A DNA stretch of 64,000 bases, taken from contig NZ_SJUO01000006.1 of assembly GCF_004336985.1 (NCBI RefSeq), positions 57,917 through 121,916 of the forward strand, in the 5' to 3' direction. The stretch comes from Exiguobacterium sp. SL-9 (GTDB lineage Bacteria; Bacillota; Bacilli; Exiguobacteriales; Exiguobacteriaceae). The position numbers and the translations under genes were made by a program. The notes beneath the pieces were generated by a model that saw only the letters and a program-made list of their open reading frames with translations, was not told the DNA's origin and searched no databases. Below, piece by piece: positions 59,463 through 64,000 of this stretch. Each line of letters opens with the position of its first letter. Position 1 is the first letter of the stretch.

Positions 59463-61004
59463 GTGAAAGTAGAACAAGAGATGATTTTGGTGCTCGATTT
59501 TGGAGGCCAGTATAACCAGTTGATCACACGTCGTGTGCGTGACCTTGGCGTATATAGTGAGCTTCATTCTCACAAGATGACTGCTGCTGAGATTCGTGAA
59601 CTCGCTCCGGCCGGGATTATTTTCTCTGGAGGACCGAACAGTGTTTATGCGGAAGGTGCTTACCGCTGTGACCCAGAAATTTTCGAACTTGGCATTCCAA
59701 TTTTCGGGATCTGCTACGGCATGCAGCTCATGACGCATCACTTCGGTGGACGTGTCGAACGAGCCGCGCATCGCGAATACGGGAAAGCGACACTGTTCTC
59801 GACACCGGAAGCGTCGGCGCTCTACAAGGATCTCCCAGTGGAACATACCGTCTGGATGAGTCATGGCGACCTCGTCATGGAAGCCCCACCAGGATTTATC
59901 GTTGATGGGACGAACCCGTCTTGTCCGGTCGCTTCAATTAAAAACGATGATCTCAAAATGTATGGCGTGCAGTACCACCCTGAAGTGCGTCACTCGGAGT
60001 ACGGAAATGACATTTTGAAGAATTTCATTTATGAAGTGTGTGGTGCCAAAGGTGAATGGTCGATGGAAAACTTCATCGATATCGAAGTCGAGAAGATTCG
60101 TGAAATTGTCGGTGACAAGCAAGTTCTTTGTGCCTTGTCAGGCGGGGTTGACTCGTCAGTCGTCGCGGCACTCGTTCATCGCGCGATCGGTGACCAGTTG
60201 ACATGTATGTTCGTCGACCATGGCTTGCTTCGTAAAAATGAAGCGGACAGCGTCATGAAGACGTTCGCGGACGGCTTCAACATGAAAGTCATTAAGATTG
60301 ACGCGCGTGATCGTTTCATGGCGAAACTCGCCGGCGTCTCAGATCCGGAACAAAAGCGTAAAATCATCGGCAACGAGTTCATCTATGTGTTTGACGAAGA
60401 AGCGTCGAAACTTGTGGACATGGACTTCCTTGCCCAAGGTACACTTTATACGGATATCATCGAGAGTGGGACGGATACGGCACAAACGATCAAGTCGCAC
60501 CATAACGTCGGTGGACTTCCGGAAGATATGAACTTCACGTTGATCGAGCCGCTCAACACACTCTTCAAAGATGAAGTACGTGAGCTCGGGACTGAGCTCG
60601 GATTGCCAGACTATATCGTATGGCGTCAACCGTTCCCAGGTCCAGGTCTTGGGATCCGTGTCCTCGGCGAAATCACGGAAGAAAAACTCGAAATCGTGCG
60701 CGAATCAGACGCGATTTTGCGTGAAGAAGTAAAGAAAGCCGGTCTCGAACGTGACATTTGGCAGTACTTCACGGTTCTTACACCAATTCGTTCAGTCGGC
60801 GTCATGGGTGACGAGCGGACGTATGACTATGCGGTCGGTGTTCGTGCTGTCACATCGATTGATGGGATGACTTCAGATTGGGCCCGTATTCCATGGGACG
60901 TACTCGAGAAAATCTCGGTTCGTATCGTCAATGAAGTCAGTCACGTCAACCGTGTCCTGTACGACATCACATCGAAGCCACCAGCAACGATTGAGTGGGA
61001 ATAA
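59463..61004 (+). CDS. guaA: GMP synthase
   Basis: GTG start at 59463 after GGTGGAGG; the frame start at 59274 is in the riboswitch and is not real. 513 aa, as in Bacillus. N-terminal glutamine amidotransferase (catalytic Cys in GICYGMQLM, His in [11 protein letters not shown]), then the ATP pyrophosphatase ([17 protein letters not shown]), and the C-terminal dimer domain ([16 protein letters not shown]). It makes GMP from XMP. Controlled by the guanine riboswitch. Confidence 0.97.
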   Translation: MKVEQEMILVLDFGGQYNQLITRRVRDLGVYSELHSHKMTAAEIRELAPAGIIFSGGPNSVYAEGAYRCDPEIFELGIPIFGICYGMQLMTHHFGGRVERAAHREYGKATLFSTPEASALYKDLPVEHTVWMSHGDLVMEAPPGFIVDGTNPSCPVASIKNDDLKMYGVQYHPEVRHSEYGNDILKNFIYEVCGAKGEWSMENFIDIEVEKIREIVGDKQVLCALSGGVDSSVVAALVHRAIGDQLTCMFVDHGLLRKNEADSVMKTFADGFNMKVIKIDARDRFMAKLAGVSDPEQKRKIIGNEFIYVFDEEASKLVDMDFLAQGTLYTDIIESGTDTAQTIKSHHNVGGLPEDMNFTLIEPLNTLFKDEVRELGTELGLPDYIVWRQPFPGPGLGIRVLGEITEEKLEIVRESDAILREEVKKAGLERDIWQYFTVLTPIRSVGVMGDERTYDYAVGVRAVTSIDGMTSDWARIPWDVLEKISVRIVNEVSHVNRVLYDITSKPPATIEWE

Positions 61005-61008
61005 AAGG

Positions 61009-61035
61009 CAGAGGGGAGTAATCCCCTCTGTTTTT
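61009..61035 (+). terminator. intrinsic terminator of guaA
   Basis: CAGAGGGGA/TCCCCTCTG with a 4-nt loop runs into TTTTT. Confidence 0.9.
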
Positions 61036-61160
61036 ATGTGGAAAAACCGAACATTAAGCTTGTATATTTATTTAAAATCCGTTATTAGTGTTGACATTCA
61101 CTTTTGACGTTGTTAAGATAAAAACGTTCTTATCATATCCGAACAATTAAAAATTATTTT

Positions 61161-61227
61161 GCCGTATAATATCGGGAATATGGCCCGAGAGTCTCTACGA
61201 AATCACCTTAAATGATTTCACTACGGC
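61161..61227 (+). ncRNA. guanine riboswitch before pbuG
   Basis: P1 is GCCGTA/TACGGC. Core AGAGTCTCTACGAAA, loop TTAAATGA, and CACTACG. The Watson-Crick residue facing the ligand is C, so it senses guanine or hypoxanthine. A terminator follows at 61271. Confidence 0.92.
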
Positions 61228-61270
61228 GAGACATAGATTGGGGACGTATGTCCCTATATGTTTCGCGTGG

Positions 61271-61305
61271 GGTCTCCGGTCATCGATCGGGGACCTTTTC
61301 TCGTT
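61271..61305 (+). terminator. riboswitch-controlled terminator before pbuG
   Basis: GGTCTCCG/CGGGGACC with a 9-nt loop runs into TTTTCTCGTTTT. With the aptamer before it, this is the expected off-switch. Confidence 0.75.
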
Positions 61306-61331
61306 TTACGGCGAGCCAAGGAGGAAAACCA

Positions 61332-62693
61332 ATGAGCACACAGCTCAAGCAAGAGCCGCAACATCAACCGTCAGAAAGCCGGATTGAACGTCACTTTCAG
61401 TTAAAAGAACTTGGAACGAACGTGAAAACCGAACTCGTCGCAGGATTTACGACATTCCTTGCGATGGCGTACATCTTATTCGTCAACCCGAACGTATTGG
61501 GTGCTGCTGGTATGGACATGGGAGCCGTTTTCGTGGCAACTGGTCTCGTCGCACTGATTGGATCGGTCACAATGGGGCTGTTCGCCAACTACCCGATTGC
61601 CATCGCGCCAGGCATGGGGCTTAACGCCTTCTTCGCCTACAGTGTCGTCATCGGCATGGGCATCCCTTGGCAGACGGCACTCTCGGGAGTGCTCGTCTCA
61701 GGATTGTTCTTTATTGCTTTGACACTCTCGGGTATTCGTGAAACGGTCGTCAATGCGATTCCGGCTCCGCTTAAAATGGCGGTTGCTGCAGGGATTGGTT
61801 TCTTCATCGCCTTCATCGGCTTAAAAAATGCAGGAATTGTCGTTGCGAACGAAGCGACGCTTGTTAGTCTCGGTTCGCTCGGAACAGGAACTACGCTCCT
61901 TGCGGTATTCGGTCTTGTTGTAAGTGCATTGCTAATGGCCCGAGACGTCAAAGGTGGCATTTTCATTGGGATGTTGTTGACAGCTATCGCGGGAATGATT
62001 TTTGGTCTCGTGCCGACACCGACTGCAATTTCAGATGTTGTATCGATGCCGCCGAGCATGTCTTCGACGTTCGGTCAAGCGTTCATTAACTTTGGTGATG
62101 TCTTCACACTTCAAATGCTTATCGTCATCTTGACGTTCTTCTTCATCGACTTCTTCGATACAGCCGGCACGCTCGTCGCGGTGGCGCGTCAAGCTGGGAT
62201 CATGAAAGAAAACAAAGTGCCGCGTGCGAGTAAGGCGCTCATGGCTGATTCGACTGCGACGGTTGCAGGTGCGATTTTTGGTACATCGACAGCTACTTCA
62301 TACGTGGAGTCTTCGGCGGGGGTTGCGGCTGGTGGTCGTACAGGGTTGACTGCTGTATTCGCAGGTTTGTTCTTCGGGTTGGCGTTGTTCTTCTCACCAC
62401 TTTTAGCGGTTGTCACGGCACCGGTCACGGCACCGGCCTTGATTATTGTTGGTGTGTTGATGGCTTCAGCTCTCCTTGATATCGATTGGAAAAAAATCGA
62501 AATCGCGGTTCCGGCATTCTTAACGATTATCATGATGCCACTCACGTCGTCGATTGCGACGGGGATTGGGCTTGGGTTCATCTTGTATCCGCTCATGATG
62601 ATTGCGAAAGGGAAGACAAAAGAGATTCACCCGATCATGTACGGGATGCTGGTCATCTTCTTAGCTTATTTTATGTTCTTGCCACACGCTTAA
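61332..62693 (+). CDS. pbuG: guanine/hypoxanthine permease
   Basis: Start at 61332 after AAGGAGGAAAACC. A 453-aa AzgA-type NCS2 transporter with about 13 helices: ELVAGFTTFLAMAYILFVNP near the N-terminus, APGMGLNAFFAYSV, GIFIGMLLTAIAG and FDTAGTLVAVARQAG (an FDTAGT motif typical of the family). It imports purine bases. The riboswitch reduces its synthesis when guanine is abundant. Confidence 0.95.
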   Translation: MSTQLKQEPQHQPSESRIERHFQLKELGTNVKTELVAGFTTFLAMAYILFVNPNVLGAAGMDMGAVFVATGLVALIGSVTMGLFANYPIAIAPGMGLNAFFAYSVVIGMGIPWQTALSGVLVSGLFFIALTLSGIRETVVNAIPAPLKMAVAAGIGFFIAFIGLKNAGIVVANEATLVSLGSLGTGTTLLAVFGLVVSALLMARDVKGGIFIGMLLTAIAGMIFGLVPTPTAISDVVSMPPSMSSTFGQAFINFGDVFTLQMLIVILTFFFIDFFDTAGTLVAVARQAGIMKENKVPRASKALMADSTATVAGAIFGTSTATSYVESSAGVAAGGRTGLTAVFAGLFFGLALFFSPLLAVVTAPVTAPALIIVGVLMASALLDIDWKKIEIAVPAFLTIIMMPLTSSIATGIGLGFILYPLMMIAKGKTKEIHPIMYGMLVIFLAYFMFLPHA

Positions 62694-62700
62694 TTAAACG

Positions 62701-62731
62701 AAGCCGACTCGGTTTATGAGTCGGCTTTTTT
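62701..62731. terminator. bidirectional terminator after pbuG
   Basis: AAGCCGACTC/GAGTCGGCTT with a 7-nt loop is followed by TTTTTT. It overlaps the stop of the VanW gene on the other strand. Confidence 0.85.
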
Positions 62732-63547
62732 GTATGCGGTGTTTTCTGGCAAGAAGGGGTCGTACATGGTTAAAGCATGGTTTTCTGTGATGAATTCATT
62801 GCGGATGAACGTGCCGTCTTGTGAGAGGACGCTTCTGAATATTTGGTTATGACGAACGGTTCCGCCCCACCATTCACTCGTGAAATGATGATTTTCTTCA
62901 TATATCTTATATTGGAAAGCTGGTGGAGTATTGGACCGCCATTGCCCTACGAGATAATCCTCCTCTATATATAGAAGGAGTTGAAACGTCTGTGCCGTCC
63001 GATTGGTGATTTGAAGGTCTAAATAATTGTAGGAACATGTGGCACCGCTCCCGAATGGTTGATCTCTTCGTGAATCGGGGAAGACATCATAACTGTGGCG
63101 ATAACGCTCGGTCACTGTTAGGGGGCTATGGAGCGTGATCCAATAAATCAGGTTGGATAATTGGCATAGTCCGCCTCCGGTTCCGGTCGTGACCTTTCCG
63201 TAATGCAAAATCATTCCGTCCACATAGCCTTTCCGTTTTGTGGGTCGCCCGATTGTTTTCCAATACGAGAGCACTTCATTCGGAGAGACGATGATGCCGT
63301 TCAACTGTTTGATGGCGATGTTGAGATTGATGACTTTATTTTGTTGCATCTCAAGGTCAACGTCTCTCAATCTTCGGTAGAGTGGAGTGCGGTGCTCATG
63401 GACGAGGTGAGGCAGCGGTGTAGTGTTTTGTTGAGTCGTATAACGCTTCCCGTCCGTCATCCATTGAACCCGGCGTTTTAATGTATAATACTGTGTCCCT
63501 GACCAGATCCGCAGGTTTGATCGTTTCTTCGGTTTCAGTTGGAGCAT
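62714..63547 (-). CDS. VanW-family protein
   Basis: A 277-aa protein. The VanW core is present: EVLSYWKTIGRPTKRKGYVDGM, then TGTGGGLCQLSNLIYWITLHSPLTVTERYRHSYDVFPDSRR and GSGATCSYNYLDLQ. Family members are found with glycopeptide resistance genes, and their biochemical role is not established. No vanY or vanA-like gene lies nearby and no signal peptide is seen. Confidence 0.9.
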   Translation of the reverse strand: MLQLKPKKRSNLRIWSGTQYYTLKRRVQWMTDGKRYTTQQNTTPLPHLVHEHRTPLYRRLRDVDLEMQQNKVINLNIAIKQLNGIIVSPNEVLSYWKTIGRPTKRKGYVDGMILHYGKVTTGTGGGLCQLSNLIYWITLHSPLTVTERYRHSYDVFPDSRRDQPFGSGATCSYNYLDLQITNRTAQTFQLLLYIEEDYLVGQWRSNTPPAFQYKIYEENHHFTSEWWGGTVRHNQIFRSVLSQDGTFIRNEFITENHALTMYDPFLPENTAYKKADS

Positions 63548-63675
63548 CGATTAGTCACCTTCTTTAAGTAGAGTAATGAGGTATATTCGGTAAAAGGGAA
63601 TAATACCCTCTTCAAACTCAAAACAAAGTGAAGTAAGGTGATTTAAAACTTTTTAAAGTTTTTTTAGAATAATGC

Positions 63676-63705
63676 TTGCCATGTTATAGAAGGGGATGCT
63701 ATAGT
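63676..63705 (+). promoter_or_regulatory. rrn promoter P1
   Basis: TTGCCA, 18 nt, TATAGT, preceded by an A/T tract (about 63640-63668) that can act as an UP element. Sequence 63548-63675 shows no gene. Confidence 0.65.
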
Positions 63706-63749
63706 TATCTCTGTTGCCAGCGATGCTTACAACTAAGTAAACAAAGTGG

Positions 63750-63779
63750 TTGACACGTAATAAAGATAAATGTTATTAT
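63750..63779 (+). promoter_or_regulatory. rrn promoter P2
   Basis: TTGACA, 18 nt, TATTAT. It is 74 bp after P1, as in tandem rRNA promoters of Bacillus. Confidence 0.8.
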
Positions 63780-63805
63780 CATTTAGTCGCTAAGAGCGGC
63801 AGACG

Positions 63806-63893
63806 AACTTTGAAAACTGAACGATGAGGCAAAAAAAGTTTTACAATTTTTGAATGAAGCGCAAGCTTCGTCATTTTAAAGAGCTATATCAAA
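63806..63893 (+). promoter_or_regulatory. rrn leader with boxA-like element and processing stem
   Basis: ACTTTGAAAACTGAACG (63808-63824) is the standard pre-16S leader motif of Bacilli. A GAAGC-GCAA-GCTTC hairpin with a GNRA loop follows (about 63856-63869). Confidence 0.65.
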
Positions 63894-64000
63894 TTCTTTG
63901 GAGAGTTTGATCCTGGCTCAGGACGAACGCTGGCGGCGTGCCTAATACATGCAAGTCGAGCGCAGGAAATCATCCGAACCCTTCGGGGGGACGTTGATGG
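63894..64000 (+). rRNA. rrs: 16S ribosomal RNA, 5' end, truncated
   Basis: GAGAGTTTGATCCTGGCTCA begins at 63901, with TGCAAGTCGAGCGCAGGAAA near 63950. About 107 nt are in the window. The variable region after GCAGGAAA is like that of Exiguobacterium. The exact mature 5' end is set by comparison with Bacillus and may shift by a few bases. Confidence 0.96.

Noticed and set aside
1..64000. CRISPR arrays, tRNA genes, transposases, prophage genes
   Set aside because: No direct-repeat arrays, cloverleaf sequences, transposase motifs or phage structural proteins were seen on either strand.

Overview
The window is chromosomal DNA of a low-to-mid GC Firmicute, very probably Exiguobacterium. The 16S rRNA 5' end at the right edge reads as in that genus, gene order is guaA-pbuG-rrn, and a staphylococcal-type CrtP carotenoid gene is present. 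I see no plasmid or phage backbone, insertion sequence, CRISPR array or tRNA. Most genes have a strong AGGAGG-type ribosome binding site, many are coupled by ATGA overlaps, and intrinsic terminators are clear, so most starts could be refined from the ribosome binding site.

Layout: 0-14 kb carries a 5'-partial four-helix membrane protein, a 37-aa peptide, an ABC transporter pair, crtP, a MacAB-like exporter operon with its own two-component system, a TetR-flanked ABC-2 exporter, a DedA-like protein, a second two-component system and a methyltransferase. 14-23 kb has a DHA2 drug efflux pump divergent from a TetR regulator, then a LacI-regulated sugar ABC importer with a GH1 beta-glucosidase. 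23.5-26 kb is an accessory stretch: an AT-rich MrcB-N/HNH endonuclease, a possible immunity protein and an operon of three tiny membrane proteins. 26-30.4 kb is a cellobiose-type PTS operon (EIIA, EIIB, 6-phospho-beta-glucosidase, EIIC) with a GntR/UTRA repressor; the same 17-bp operator lies in front of both units. 30.6-34.8 kb is a tandem array of six related four-helix membrane proteins followed by a P-loop kinase and an EEP-fold hydrolase. 35-43.6 kb has a glmS ribozyme with glmS, a DUF2798-like protein, and the mannitol PTS locus (an EIIB-like mini-protein, mtlR, mtlA, mtlF, mtlD). 43.7-49 kb has an MHYT-PAS-GGDEF-EAL protein, a CPBP protease, a GNAT acetyltransferase and a secreted three-SH3b amidase.

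49.1-51.7 kb is the most unusual part. An AT-rich island bounded by near-identical hairpins holds a secreted peptide precursor with four copies of GEDLPRLT at a 17-residue period, a 225-aa protein with a faint acyltransferase-like pattern, and a divergent XRE-TPR regulator the size of NprR. I read it as a candidate peptide-pheromone (RRNPP-type) system with a multi-copy pheromone precursor.

52-64 kb has an orphan GAF-type histidine kinase, a flavin reductase-like protein, a MoxR/DUF58/transglutaminase operon, guaA and pbuG (each behind a guanine riboswitch), a VanW protein, and tandem rRNA promoters leading into the truncated 16S gene.

Taken together the window describes a cell that regulates beta-glucoside, mannitol, purine and amino-sugar supply separately with dedicated repressors, PRD regulators and RNA switches, and that invests heavily in envelope export and sensing.
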